64,000 bases of DNA from Hyphomonas sp. Mor2. GTDB taxonomy: Bacteria > Pseudomonadota > Alphaproteobacteria > Caulobacterales > Hyphomonadaceae. The stretch lies in assembly GCF_001854405.1 (NCBI RefSeq), contig NZ_CP017718.1:3286001-3350000 (forward strand). Direction: 5' to 3'. The first letter of the stretch is position 1. The number at the start of each line of letters is the position of its first letter. Positions 8,432-16,555 of this stretch are shown here, piece by piece. A program made the translations under genes and the position numbers. The notes beneath the pieces were generated by a model that had not been told where the DNA came from, did no database searches, and saw only the letters and a list, made by a program, of their open reading frames with translations.

Positions 8432-8764
8432 TTAGCCTGCGAGGGCTCCCAGTTTGTCAAAATGCTCTGCGAGCAAATAGTAGAAGGTGACGCGAGACTT
8501 GTTGCCGCCTTCCGGCGACAGTTTCTCGCAAACAGAGCCGATCGCCGCGTCGAGCTGATCATTGGTATGCGCCAGAGAGAGTTTTCCACGGCACCACTTT
8601 TCGCGCACTCGCTGAAGCTCGGTATCATCCGAGCATGATACCAGCGAGCTGTCCCGATTGCGAAGTGCGATGCCGAGATGTCCCACAATTTTCTCTGCCG
8701 CGGCCTGATTGTAGCCGTTTGCGTATTTCTTGATATTGTCTTCGTATTTTGAGGCGTCAGCCAT
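8432..8764 (-). CDS. DUF2853 family protein
   Basis: Small soluble protein of 110 residues matching the DUF2853 family in length and pattern: a helical N-terminus (MADASKYEDNIKKYANG), a middle LVSCSDDTELQRVREKWC, and the conserved tail SRVTFYYLLAEHFDKLGAL. No biochemical function is established for the family. The ATG is preceded by GGAACAAGG. It is a single gene with its own terminator candidate. Confidence 0.88.
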   Translation of the reverse strand: MADASKYEDNIKKYANGYNQAAAEKIVGHLGIALRNRDSSLVSCSDDTELQRVREKWCRGKLSLAHTNDQLDAAIGSVCEKLSPEGGNKSRVTFYYLLAEHFDKLGALAG

Positions 8765-8868
8765 CCTTGTTCCCCTTTATTATGCCGCGATCTGTTGTGA
8801 TCGTTCCAGCCGCGTCAAATCTGCCTTCTGACCCGGTTAAAGTCAAACCAATTCAATAGATCCTATAG

Positions 8869-9924
8869 TTAAGGGCAGGGCGAAGGCTGCTCTGAATGTC
8901 GCGTATTGACGGCGTTTTCGAGCTCCTCTGTCCAATCCAGATCGAACGCGTCAATGCAGATCTTGAGCTGGTCCATCGTGGTCGCACCAATGATGGTTGA
9001 GCCCATGAATGGGCGGGAGTCGCAAAACCTGAGCGCCAGCTGAGCAGGATCGAGCCCGGTTTCATCGGCGAGCTCCAGATAGGACTCAATCGCGCGCAGA
9101 CCTTGCGGGCTTTCATAGCGCTGCAGGCGGTTGAACAATTCCTTGCGCGACCCTTTTGGCAAAGCGCCATTGCGGTATTTTCCCGTCAGATAGCCCTGAC
9201 CCAAAGGCGAATAGGCGAGCAGGCTGACCTGTTCGCGAACGCAGACTTCCTCCAGACCGCCATCCTCGAACTGACGATTGACCAGATTGTAGGCGTTCTG
9301 GATCGACGCCATGCGCGGCAGCCCGCGCGCTTCACTCTCGGCGAGGAAGCGCATGACACCGAACGGGGTTTCATTTGAAACGCCGATATGGCGAATGCGG
9401 CCAGCTTTCACATGCGTGCCGAGATGGGCCAGGATGTCCTCAAACGGTTCGTACGGGTAGGCATAAGCCCTGGCATCCATCTTGTTGCCGAACAGACCGA
9501 CTGGGCGATCCGGCCAATGCAGCTGATACAGGTCGATATAGTCGGTTTGCAGGCGTTTCAGGCTCTTGAAGACAGCTTCATCCACCTGGTCCTTGGTATG
9601 GCGGGTCCATTCGACATCATCGTCGCGGGTCCAGACCTGTTTGGACAGGCCGGCGATTTTTGTCGCCAGAATGACCTCCTGACGCCGTCCGGTCTTCTGA
9701 AACCAGGTGCCGATAATGCGTTCAGTCGAGCCCTGGGTCTCTGCAGAGGGAGGCACCGAGTACATTTCGGCCGTGTCCCAGAAGGTCACGCCGCGATCCA
9801 TCGCATAGTCCATCTGGGCGTGGCCCTCAGCTTCGGTATTCTGCTGGCCCCAGGTCATCGTCCCGAGACAACAGGACGTAACCATCAGATCGGTCCGTCC
9901 AAGTTGTCGTTTCTCTATCGCCAT
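8869..9924 (-). CDS. NADP(H)-dependent aldo/keto reductase (Tas-like)
   Basis: Cytoplasmic aldo-keto reductase of 351 residues. It has the catalytic Asp and Tyr in FWDTAEMY, the Lys in ATKIAG and the His in YQLHWPD, with the cofactor loop in the C-terminal third (STIIGATTMDQL). The insertion GLFGNKMDARAYAYPYEPFE and the overall length match the Tas/YajO branch. The frame is open upstream to 10020, but the ATG at 9924 has GAGGAAAC nine bases before it and begins MAIEKRQLGRTDL, the normal family start. Physiological substrate unknown. Confidence 0.9.
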   Translation of the reverse strand: MAIEKRQLGRTDLMVTSCCLGTMTWGQQNTEAEGHAQMDYAMDRGVTFWDTAEMYSVPPSAETQGSTERIIGTWFQKTGRRQEVILATKIAGLSKQVWTRDDDVEWTRHTKDQVDEAVFKSLKRLQTDYIDLYQLHWPDRPVGLFGNKMDARAYAYPYEPFEDILAHLGTHVKAGRIRHIGVSNETPFGVMRFLAESEARGLPRMASIQNAYNLVNRQFEDGGLEEVCVREQVSLLAYSPLGQGYLTGKYRNGALPKGSRKELFNRLQRYESPQGLRAIESYLELADETGLDPAQLALRFCDSRPFMGSTIIGATTMDQLKICIDAFDLDWTEELENAVNTRHSEQPSPCP

Positions 9925-10070
9925 AGGTGTTTCCTCATATCTTGATTGGCGAAAACGATAGGGCTGATTCTGCGGTTGACCAGTCCGGTTTTTCTTGAAA
10001 AGCGATAAAAACAACCACATAATATAGGCAATCCGTGCGCTCGTGCGCGGGCCTTTGAAAAGAGGAAGCC

Positions 10071-10853
10071 ATGAACGACTTCAACACATCTGTCGGCCGT
10101 AGCCGGACGATGGATACCAGCGTGGATGCTGGGCTTCGATCCTTTATGCTCGGGGTCTATTCCAAGCTGACCATCGGCATTGCCATTGCGGGTTTGCTCG
10201 CTTTTGTCGCGGGCACCGTGCCTGTGGTCTATAATCTCGTGTTCAACACGCCGCTTTATTATGTCGTTGCGTTTGGACCGATTGCGATCATTTTCGGGTC
10301 CATGTTCTTCATGAAGAATCCGAGCCCGACGGGCTCAGCGATCATGTATTGGGCACTGGTGACACTGATCGGTCTGGGCATGGGCGTTTATTTCGCCATG
10401 GCGAGTTCCGGCATGACCTACTCGACGGCAGGCGGCATTCAACAAGCACTGAATTATGGCACCATTGCCAAAGCCTTCTTCATCACGGCATCGGCCTTTG
10501 CTGCACTGTCGCTCTGGGGCTATTCGACCAAACAGAATCTCAGCGCGATTGGCAGCTTCGCAATCATGGCGCTGTGGGCTTTGGTGGCCGTGGCAATCGT
10601 CTACGCGATCCTGCCAATGTTCGGCCTGATCGAGCCATCTTCGACGATGGAATGGATGATCTCCGGTGGTTTTGCACTGCTTTCAGCGGTCCTGGTCGCC
10701 TGGCAGACGCAGGAGCTGAAAGAAGGCTATTACGCTTTTGCTGGCGACCAGCGCAGCATGGCGGTGATGACGAATTGGGGCGCGCTCAATTTCTTCATCA
10801 TGTTCGTCAACATGTTCCGCTTCGTCCTGATGCTGCTCGCCTCTCGCGAATAG
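10071..10853 (+). CDS. Bax inhibitor-1/YccA family membrane protein
   Basis: Integral inner-membrane protein of 260 residues with seven hydrophobic segments after a polar N-terminus of about 30 residues (ending MDTSVDAGLRSFMLGVY). The tail DQRSMAVMTNWGALNFFIMF ending in LLASRE resembles other alphaproteobacterial members. The family (TMBIM/YccA) includes calcium-leak channels and proteins that modulate the FtsH protease; the role here is not known. AAGAGGAAGCC before the ATG is a good ribosome binding site. It stands alone and is followed by a strong terminator. Confidence 0.93.
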   Translation: MNDFNTSVGRSRTMDTSVDAGLRSFMLGVYSKLTIGIAIAGLLAFVAGTVPVVYNLVFNTPLYYVVAFGPIAIIFGSMFFMKNPSPTGSAIMYWALVTLIGLGMGVYFAMASSGMTYSTAGGIQQALNYGTIAKAFFITASAFAALSLWGYSTKQNLSAIGSFAIMALWALVAVAIVYAILPMFGLIEPSSTMEWMISGGFALLSAVLVAWQTQELKEGYYAFAGDQRSMAVMTNWGALNFFIMFVNMFRFVLMLLASRE

Positions 10854-10880
10854 CGACAAGTGCGAATACCAAATCAAAAA

Positions 10881-10905
10881 CCCCGGCCTCGCGCCGGGGT
10901 TTTTT
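10881..10905 (+). terminator. Intrinsic terminator, probably bidirectional
   Basis: A 7-bp GC stem (ccccggc / gccgggg, 10881-10887 and 10893-10899) with a 5-base loop and six T. It is preceded by A residues, so it could also end the minus-strand GT87 gene, which stops at 10909. Confidence 0.92.
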
Positions 10906-10908
10906 GTG

Positions 10909-12090
10909 TCAGGGCGTCGCGTGGGACAGCTTGAACCCGCGCCCGCGGATTTCACCCAGCAGGATCCACGCGCTGGCGATCAGCACGAACGGACCCACCG
11001 GTGCGCCGAAGATGATGCCGGGCATCAGGAAGAGGCTGAGGATCAGGAATTTCTGCGCCCCACTGAGCGGCTGCTTCACCTGCGCCGACGCCCAATAGGC
11101 GAGCAAGGCCGGGGTGAGCGCCGTCATGTCATAGTTGAACGCATAAGGCGTCACCATGAACGTGCAGAGCAGGAATAGAAGAACAGTCGCTTCGTCGTTT
11201 CCGCGGGGTTTGAGAAACAGCCAGACGGTCAGCCCGAGCGCGAACAGCGACAGTGGCAGCTGCAGCAGCAGGCAGATCTGAGGCGGCAGGTCGAGGAGAC
11301 GTCCGAGCCCGTACGCGCTCGGCATCATTTGCAGGAAAAGGCCGGTCCCTTCTTCCATGACGCCGCGCTGATATGGCACAACCTTTTCGAAATAGTCGAT
11401 CCAGCTCTGTGTCCCGAACACCATGGCCGAGGCGGCGATCGCGATGAGTGCGGTGATCACGGCGACGGCAATGGTGCGCCATTGCCGAGTGAGCAATAGC
11501 ATGATCGGGATGAGCAGGCCGAGCTGCGGCTTGATGGTCAACAGACCCAGGCACAGACCCGCCAGGGCTGGTCGATCTTTCGAGTATCGCACGCCGACGT
11601 AAAGCAGGGTTCCGGTGATGAACCCGTTCTGGCCGAAGAAGGCGTTGACCAGCGTCGCTGGCGCGGCCACCAGAAGGACGAGTTGCGGCGCCTTCAGGTC
11701 ATAAGTTCTGCGCAAGTGCCGCCCGGTGGCGGCGAGATAAACGCCGAGCCCGACCAGCGTCCAGACGGCATAGGCGACAAGATATGGCAATCCGGCCAAA
11801 GGCAGGGTGAAAAACAGGAAATGCGGCGGATAGGACCAATTGAGCTCGAAGGGCTGGCCGTAAACCTCTGCCAGAAACGCGCGATAAGAGAGAATATCAA
11901 ACAGGCGGTGCACCTCGCCTTTGACCACCAGAACACTGGCATTGTGATAATTCGCAAAGTCGCGCCCGATCAGGATTTCACCGGTTGGGTCGATCAGACC
12001 ATCGGAAAACCACAGATAGGCGGGATAGGCCAGCAGGACGATCAAGCCGATCAGAACCGTGTAGGATCGCAGTATGGAATGCACGCTCAT
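10909..12090 (-). CDS. GT87/DUF2029-type membrane glycosyltransferase
   Basis: Polytopic membrane protein of 393 residues with about ten hydrophobic helices. It has the family features FGQNGFITGTLLY and GLLTIKPQLGLLIP found in DUF2029/GT87 proteins, which use polyprenyl-phosphate sugars as donors (mannosyltransferases in actinobacteria). The acceptor here is unknown. The frame extends upstream to a TTG at 12144, but the ATG at 12090 starting MSVHSILRSYTVL leads into the first helix and follows GCGGGA. No polysaccharide cluster surrounds it. Confidence 0.82.
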   Translation of the reverse strand: MSVHSILRSYTVLIGLIVLLAYPAYLWFSDGLIDPTGEILIGRDFANYHNASVLVVKGEVHRLFDILSYRAFLAEVYGQPFELNWSYPPHFLFFTLPLAGLPYLVAYAVWTLVGLGVYLAATGRHLRRTYDLKAPQLVLLVAAPATLVNAFFGQNGFITGTLLYVGVRYSKDRPALAGLCLGLLTIKPQLGLLIPIMLLLTRQWRTIAVAVITALIAIAASAMVFGTQSWIDYFEKVVPYQRGVMEEGTGLFLQMMPSAYGLGRLLDLPPQICLLLQLPLSLFALGLTVWLFLKPRGNDEATVLLFLLCTFMVTPYAFNYDMTALTPALLAYWASAQVKQPLSGAQKFLILSLFLMPGIIFGAPVGPFVLIASAWILLGEIRGRGFKLSHATP

Positions 12091-12199
12091 ATGATGTCCC
12101 GCTGGATCGAAGCGACTCGCGCAGAACCGGCCGCTTACCTTCAATCCTTCAAACGGGCATAGCGCAGGCGGCGTTATTTATTCGTGAAAACAAGATGGA

Positions 12200-12243
12200 T
12201 TGACGCGCCGCGAGAGTCTCGTAATCTGGAACATCATGAGAAC
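12200..12243 (+). promoter_or_regulatory. mmcB promoter with LexA (SOS) box
   Basis: TTGACG at 12200-12205 and TAATCT at 12222-12227, 16 bp apart, form a good -35/-10 pair. Right after it, at 12229-12243, is GAAC-N7-GAAC, the alphaproteobacterial LexA operator, placed to cover the start of transcription. Overlapping it is an inverted repeat catcatg...catgatg (12232-12249). A GANTC site lies at 12214-12218 inside the promoter spacer. Confidence 0.8.
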
Positions 12244-12259
12244 ATGATGGGAGGCGAGC

Positions 12260-12703
12260 ATGTCAGACATCCAGGCCGATTTGACCGCGGATCCAGTCGC
12301 GCAACAGATTGCGCGCGGTGTGCTGCGGCTGATGACAGACCATGGCTATGCCGGGGTGACCGAGATGACGCTTGCCAATGGGCGCCGCGCGGATATCGCT
12401 GCGATTGGCCCGGGCGGAGAAATTTCAATCGTCGAGATCAAATCCTCCATTGCCGATTTTCGCAGCGATCAGAAATGGCCGGAATATCGCCCATTCTGCG
12501 ACCGGTTCTACTTTGCTGTCGGGCATGACTTTCCGCAGGATTTGATCCCGGACGAGACAGGTCTGATCATCGCGGACGCATTTGGTGGCGCCATCTTGCG
12601 AGAGCCGGCGTGCGAGAAACTGGTGGCCGCGCGTCGCAAGGCGGTGACGCTGCGATTCGCTCGGCTCGCAGCGACGCGCCTCTGCCAACCTGTGATTGCC
12701 TGA
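12260..12703 (+). CDS. mmcB: MmcB family DNA repair protein
   Basis: Small nuclease-like protein of 147 residues of the MmcB (DUF1052) family, restricted largely to alphaproteobacteria and linked in Caulobacter to mitomycin C resistance and the SOS response. The conserved part RADIAAIGPGGEISIVEIKS resembles a PD-(D/E)xK nuclease core (D, E-x-K), followed by KWPEYRPFCDRFYFAV and the tail in AARRKAVTLRFARLA. GGGAGGCGAGC precedes the ATG. The LexA box 17 bp upstream supports the assignment and makes this the clearest SOS gene in the window. Confidence 0.93.
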   Translation: MSDIQADLTADPVAQQIARGVLRLMTDHGYAGVTEMTLANGRRADIAAIGPGGEISIVEIKSSIADFRSDQKWPEYRPFCDRFYFAVGHDFPQDLIPDETGLIIADAFGGAILREPACEKLVAARRKAVTLRFARLAATRLCQPVIA

Positions 12704-12748
12704 GATGTCCTATGGACTCTTCGCCTTCTCAGCCCTAGCTGCGCCCTT

Positions 12749-13183
12749 ATGAGCCACGCTTATCCCCTCGGCAAAACCGCCCGCGCCGCGCTGAAAAGCG
12801 CAAAAGAGGCCGCACGCACGCGGTATGAGGCCGAGGATCTGGCCGGCGATGTCGCGGTTGCCTCGCTCGAGACCGAGTGGATCACGCCTTCCGAAAAAGA
12901 GTTGCCGAAGATTCTGGAACAGGCTGAAGCCAATCCGGGGCATGGCTTCGTCCAGCATTATGAGGATGGTTCCGGTAACACCGTGCTCGCGGTGACGTAC
13001 TGGAAGCTCGCCAAGGCCAAGAAGAAGAAACCCGTTCCGAAACCGGCTCCGTCACCTGCACCCTCGGACGAGGACCATACTGACGATCTCTACTTCAAGT
13101 CCGGGCGCACCAAGAAAAGCCGCCGCAAGCGCTATGTTGATCCGAACCAGATGGATCTGTTTGGCGAGAAGAAAGCCGACTAG
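12749..13183 (+). CDS. Hypothetical protein with basic Pro/Lys-rich middle
   Basis: 144 residues, not recognised. The first 80 residues look folded (EITP-like acidic stretches; LETEWITPSEKELPKILEQA; HGFVQHYEDGSGNTVLAVTYWKL). Then come a low-complexity linker of lysines and prolines (about 90-108) and a conserved-looking tail GRTKKSRRKRYVDPNQMDLF. The MDLF ending is reminiscent of short C-terminal docking peptides seen in DNA-repair partners, but that is only a resemblance. It follows mmcB by 45 bp on the same strand and might share its SOS promoter. Confidence 0.65.
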   Translation: MSHAYPLGKTARAALKSAKEAARTRYEAEDLAGDVAVASLETEWITPSEKELPKILEQAEANPGHGFVQHYEDGSGNTVLAVTYWKLAKAKKKKPVPKPAPSPAPSDEDHTDDLYFKSGRTKKSRRKRYVDPNQMDLFGEKKAD

Positions 13184-13259
13184 ATCATTAATTTCTGAGG
13201 CGCGAGCTGGCTTCCTTCTCGATTAGCCGCAGGCTAAGCTTGGTTTTTGGAGGCACTCC

Positions 13260-13685
13260 ATGGAGCCGGTCTACAACATTCGTCCTTTCGCACCTGAAGA
13301 CGAGCCAGCGATCATCGCGCTTTGGGATCTCGTATTTCCGGGTGAGGCCGCTTGGAATCATCCCCCCGACGTCATCGCCAGGAAAAAGCGGGTCCAGCCA
13401 GAGTTCTTTTTTGTGGCGCTCGAAGCGGGGGTAGCGATCGGTACGGTCATGGCGGGATTCGATGGCGTGCGCGGCTGGGTTCACCATCTTGCGGTGCACC
13501 CAGACCATCGCCGCAAAGGCTTGGCGAGCGACCTGATGCGCGCCGCCGAAAGCGGCCTGAAATCCATGGGGTGTGCGAAGCTCAATTTGCAGGTTCGGTC
13601 GACGAATCTCGGTGTTATCGAATTCTATCAGTCCCTTGGATTTGCCGTGGAAGACCGCGCGAGTCTCGGAAAACCTCTACTTTAG
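13260..13685 (+). CDS. GNAT family N-acetyltransferase
   Basis: 141-residue acetyltransferase with the acetyl-CoA binding motif A HHLAVHPDHRRKGLASDLM (R/Q-x-x-G-x-G/A form, here RRKGLA) and motif B VRSTNLGVIEFYQSLGF near the C-terminus. It resembles YpeA-type GNAT proteins in size and ending. Substrate not predictable. GGAGGCACTCC precedes the ATG. It ends 10 bp before the convergent msrB gene. Confidence 0.9.
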   Translation: MEPVYNIRPFAPEDEPAIIALWDLVFPGEAAWNHPPDVIARKKRVQPEFFFVALEAGVAIGTVMAGFDGVRGWVHHLAVHPDHRRKGLASDLMRAAESGLKSMGCAKLNLQVRSTNLGVIEFYQSLGFAVEDRASLGKPLL

Positions 13686-13694
13686 TCCATTCGA

Positions 13695-14222
13695 CTAAGC
13701 CGGCTTAAACGTCAGCGCGACGCCATTATTGCAATAGCGCAGACCTGTCGGCGCTGGGCCGTCTGTGAAGACATGGCCATGATGGCCGCCGCAGCGCGCG
13801 CAATGATATTCCGTGCGCGTCATCCATAGCTTGTTGTCTTCCTTGAACCCCAGCGTGCCGGGAATGTAGTCGTAGAAGCTGGGCCAGCCGGTGCCGCTAT
13901 CATATTTCGTGTCGCTGCCGAAAATCGCCAGATCGCAGCCTGCGCAATGGAAGACGCCTTGGCGTTTCTCCTCATTCAGCGGCGAGGTGAAGGCGCGTTC
14001 AGTTGCTTCCTCACGCAGAACGCGAAAGGCGAGCGGGTCAAGCCGTTCACGCCATTCTGCTTCGGTCAACTGGCGCCATTCGCTATCCGCAAAGTCAGCC
14101 GTCGCTGTGTCGGCAAAAGCGTGGCCAGTCTTGCCGGAGCCGGAACAGGCCGCGATCAGGGCAGCTGGTGCCGCCAGCAGAAAGGAACGGCGGTGCAAAG
14201 GAGACAATAAGGGTTTCATCAT
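13695..14222 (-). CDS. msrB: Peptide-methionine (R)-S-oxide reductase MsrB, exported lipoprotein form
   Basis: MsrB reduces methionine-R-sulfoxide in proteins. The catalytic domain has the zinc pairs CAGC and CARC, the GHVF motif and the resolving/catalytic RYCNNGVAL. The N-terminus is unusual: HRRSFLLAAPAALIAACSGSG combines a twin-arginine signal with a lipobox (LIAAC), so the enzyme is predicted to be Tat-exported and lipid-anchored in the envelope. I start at the ATG at 14222 (175 residues); an upstream GTG at 14261 would add 13 residues. A periplasmic MsrB needs an electron donor that is not visible here. Confidence 0.9.
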   Translation of the reverse strand: MMKPLLSPLHRRSFLLAAPAALIAACSGSGKTGHAFADTATADFADSEWRQLTEAEWRERLDPLAFRVLREEATERAFTSPLNEEKRQGVFHCAGCDLAIFGSDTKYDSGTGWPSFYDYIPGTLGFKEDNKLWMTRTEYHCARCGGHHGHVFTDGPAPTGLRYCNNGVALTFKPA

Positions 14223-14380
14223 GAGATCTAGATAGCGCCCCGGCCTGAAGCGTCCACTCACAGATGTTTCAACTTCGCGTTAGCGCCCTGTGCTGCAATT
14301 CGAGCCCAATTGTCGCTCGCAATCTGTCTGATTTGCGATTAGGGAGCCGGGGTTCCTTTTTGCCTGAATCGAGAGATCCC

Positions 14381-14641
14381 ATGACCGAGCCCATGAATGA
14401 CAATCTGACCGAAGCTGCCCGCGACAAGCTACGCCTGACCGTGGAACGGATCGAACGGCTTGAGGAAGAGAAGAAGGAAATCGCTGAGCAGATCAAGGAA
14501 GTCTATGGCGAGGCCAAAGCGCTCGGCTATGACACCAAGGCGCTGCGGACGGTCATCAAGCTGCGCAAGCAGGATCGAGATGAACGAGCGGAGCAAGAGG
14601 CGATCCTGGAAGTCTATATGGACGCGCTGGGCGAGCTCTAG
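14381..14641 (+). CDS. gapR: GapR family nucleoid-associated protein (DUF2312)
   Basis: GapR is an alphaproteobacterial DNA-binding protein that tracks overtwisted AT-rich DNA ahead of forks and polymerases. The 86-residue protein matches it almost end to end: coiled-coil helix [20 protein letters not shown], then [19 protein letters not shown] and [19 protein letters not shown]. The frame is open from 14264, but the ATG at 14381 gives the normal family length and is preceded by GAGAGA. A GANTC site (14366-14370) lies 11 bp before the start, a possible CcrM/GcrA input. Confidence 0.94.
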   Translation: MTEPMNDNLTEAARDKLRLTVERIERLEEEKKEIAEQIKEVYGEAKALGYDTKALRTVIKLRKQDRDERAEQEAILEVYMDALGEL

Positions 14642-14687
14642 CCTCGCTCCCTTGCCGGGCAGGGGCAGATCACCCTAGACTTGCGCC

Positions 14688-15173
14688 ATGCCCCGTGATG
14701 TCGACGAGCGAAAGAAGCGCAAGGCGCTGCGCAAATTGCGCAAGGCCGCGATGCTTGCAGAGCAGGGTCTGGGGCCGCCGCTATCGGATTGGGAAAAACA
14801 ATTCCTAGAAGAGGTTGAAGAGCGGATCGAGAAGTTCGGCTCTGCCTTTCACGATCTCGACAAGGGCGGATCGGATGAAGCCCTGTCAGCCTTGCAACAT
14901 GTGAAGCTGCGCGAGATCGACAAGAAGGCTCGCGGCAAGGGCAAGTCCGGCTTTGCCTCCAAGGGTGGCTTCAAGCGCAAATCATCTCCGCGGGTGCGGC
15001 AGATCGATGATGATTTGGGCGAGCCGCCGGCCGTGGAAACGCCGCGAGAAGCGCCAAAACTGGTCTCGGCGCGTGAGCTTGAATCGCAGCAAAGACCCCC
15101 GATCTCAGAGCAAGCGAGACCAAAAGGTCCGTTCAAGCCGCGCGTGATTGAAGGCGGCGCTGACAAGAAATAA
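14688..15173 (+). CDS. Hypothetical protein, highly charged
   Basis: 161 residues, not recognised. The N-terminal 60 residues are strongly helical and charged (DERKKRKALRKLRKAAMLAE, then WEKQFLEEVEERIEKFGSAF). The rest is basic and probably disordered, ending ARPKGPFKPRVIEGGADKK. There is no signal or membrane segment. It lies 46 bp after gapR on the same strand and may be co-transcribed. The basic tail would suit nucleic-acid or ribosome binding, but this is a guess from composition. Confidence 0.65.
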   Translation: MPRDVDERKKRKALRKLRKAAMLAEQGLGPPLSDWEKQFLEEVEERIEKFGSAFHDLDKGGSDEALSALQHVKLREIDKKARGKGKSGFASKGGFKRKSSPRVRQIDDDLGEPPAVETPREAPKLVSARELESQQRPPISEQARPKGPFKPRVIEGGADKK

Positions 15174-15227
15174 AACCATTTTGTATATTACTGCGTATAT
15201 AAAATAAATCACTTAGGAACTGGCCGA

Positions 15228-16085
15228 ATGAAGACTGTTGTTATTACCGGTGCGTCTACGGGAATTGGGCGGGCCACGGCCGAGCATCTTGCCACGAAAG
15301 GCTGGCAAGTGTTCGCGGGAATTCGCAAGGCGGCCGATGGCGAGGCGCTCGTGGCCGCGGAGTCGCGGATCATTCCAATCTTGCTGGACGTAACGCAACC
15401 CGACCAGGTCGACGCGGCGGTCGAAACCGTCCGCGCCGCGCTCGAGGGACAAAAGCTGGCCGGTCTGGTCAACAATGCCGGGATCGCGAATATGGGCCCG
15501 TTGGCCTTGCAGCCCATGGATCAGTTCGAAGCACATTTTTCCGTCAATGTGTTTGGCCTGCTGCGCGCCAGTCAGGCCTTCGCGCCTTTGCTCGGCATGG
15601 ATGAGAGTCTGACCGGGGCGCCGGGTCGGATCGTCAACATTACCAGTGTCGGCGGGCGGCTATCAGCCCCGTTTCTGGGCGCCTATACGGCAACCAAACA
15701 CGCGGTTGAGAGCATGACCGACAGCTTGCGCCGGGAATTGGTGCTGTTTGGTATCGATGCCATTGCGGTCGGGCCGGGGGCGGTCAAGACTCCGATCTGG
15801 GACAAGGCGGAAGATGCCAATAGCAGCAATCCTTACGCCAATTCACCGTGGGCTGAGCCGATCGAAAAGTTCAGTGAAACCATGCTCGAAGGCGGGCGAA
15901 CGGGTCTTGATGCCAACGTCATCGCGCAGACGATTGAAACAGCCCTGACCGCCCGCAAGCCGAAAGCGCGTTACGCGCCGGTGCCGGACAAGTTGACCAA
16001 TTTCACGCTTCCCATGTTGCTGCCGAAACGCACCGTCGACGGGGTGTTCTGGAAACGCTTCGGGATGACGCGAAAGAGGGCTTAG
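15228..16085 (+). CDS. SDR family oxidoreductase (retinol dehydrogenase-like branch)
   Basis: Classical short-chain dehydrogenase of 285 residues: TGASTGIG at about 7-14, NNAG at about 83-86, the catalytic Ser in NITSVGG and YTATKHAVES as the YxxxK motif. The long C-terminus (about 200-285, AEPIEKFSETM... and VFWKRFGM) is like SDRs acting on hydrophobic alcohols or steroids. Substrate unknown. The start follows a very AT-rich 50-bp stretch that likely holds its promoter, with AGGAAC before the ATG. It converges on rlmH with a 4-bp overlap. Confidence 0.9.
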   Translation: MKTVVITGASTGIGRATAEHLATKGWQVFAGIRKAADGEALVAAESRIIPILLDVTQPDQVDAAVETVRAALEGQKLAGLVNNAGIANMGPLALQPMDQFEAHFSVNVFGLLRASQAFAPLLGMDESLTGAPGRIVNITSVGGRLSAPFLGAYTATKHAVESMTDSLRRELVLFGIDAIAVGPGAVKTPIWDKAEDANSSNPYANSPWAEPIEKFSETMLEGGRTGLDANVIAQTIETALTARKPKARYAPVPDKLTNFTLPMLLPKRTVDGVFWKRFGMTRKRA

Positions 16086-16546
16086 GCCTTGTGATAGGGC
16101 AGCCCTGCCAGCAGGCTGACCGATCGATAGAGCTGCTCTGAAATCATCGCCTTGACCAGGCGGTGCGGCCAGGTCTGCGGGCCGAGGGCCAGCGTATCGG
16201 GACAGGCGTCTCGCACCGCATCGCTATAGCCTTCAGCACCGCCGATCAGCAAACACAGGCTCTGCGTGCCATTATCCCGCCATTTGGCAATCTGATTGGC
16301 GAGTTTGACCGAAGTCCAGGCGGGTCCGTGCTCATCCAAGCGCAAGACTTTGGCACCGTTCGGGATCGCGTTCAGGATGAGCTTGCCTTCAGCATCCTGA
16401 CCGCCGCCAGCGCTGAGGTCGACCAGTTTCAGCGAGCGGAGGCCAATGCCCGGGCCCGCTTTGTTGAACCGCGCCACATAATCATCGACCAGCTCCTTTT
16501 CGGGGCCTTTCTTGAGCTTGCCCACGCTGATCAGAGTGATGTGCAT
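16082..16546 (-). CDS. rlmH: 23S rRNA (pseudouridine1915-N3)-methyltransferase RlmH
   Basis: SPOUT methyltransferase that N3-methylates pseudouridine 1915 in helix 69 of 23S rRNA. The 154-residue protein has the family opening MHITLISVGKLKKGPEKELV, the knot glycine loop LLIGGAEGYSDAVRD and the tail LGPQTWPHRLVKAMISEQLYR...LPYHKA. It follows rsfS by 9 bp on the same strand, the usual rsfS-rlmH order. Confidence 0.97.
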   Translation of the reverse strand: MHITLISVGKLKKGPEKELVDDYVARFNKAGPGIGLRSLKLVDLSAGGGQDAEGKLILNAIPNGAKVLRLDEHGPAWTSVKLANQIAKWRDNGTQSLCLLIGGAEGYSDAVRDACPDTLALGPQTWPHRLVKAMISEQLYRSVSLLAGLPYHKA

Positions 16547-16555
16547 AATGCCCGG

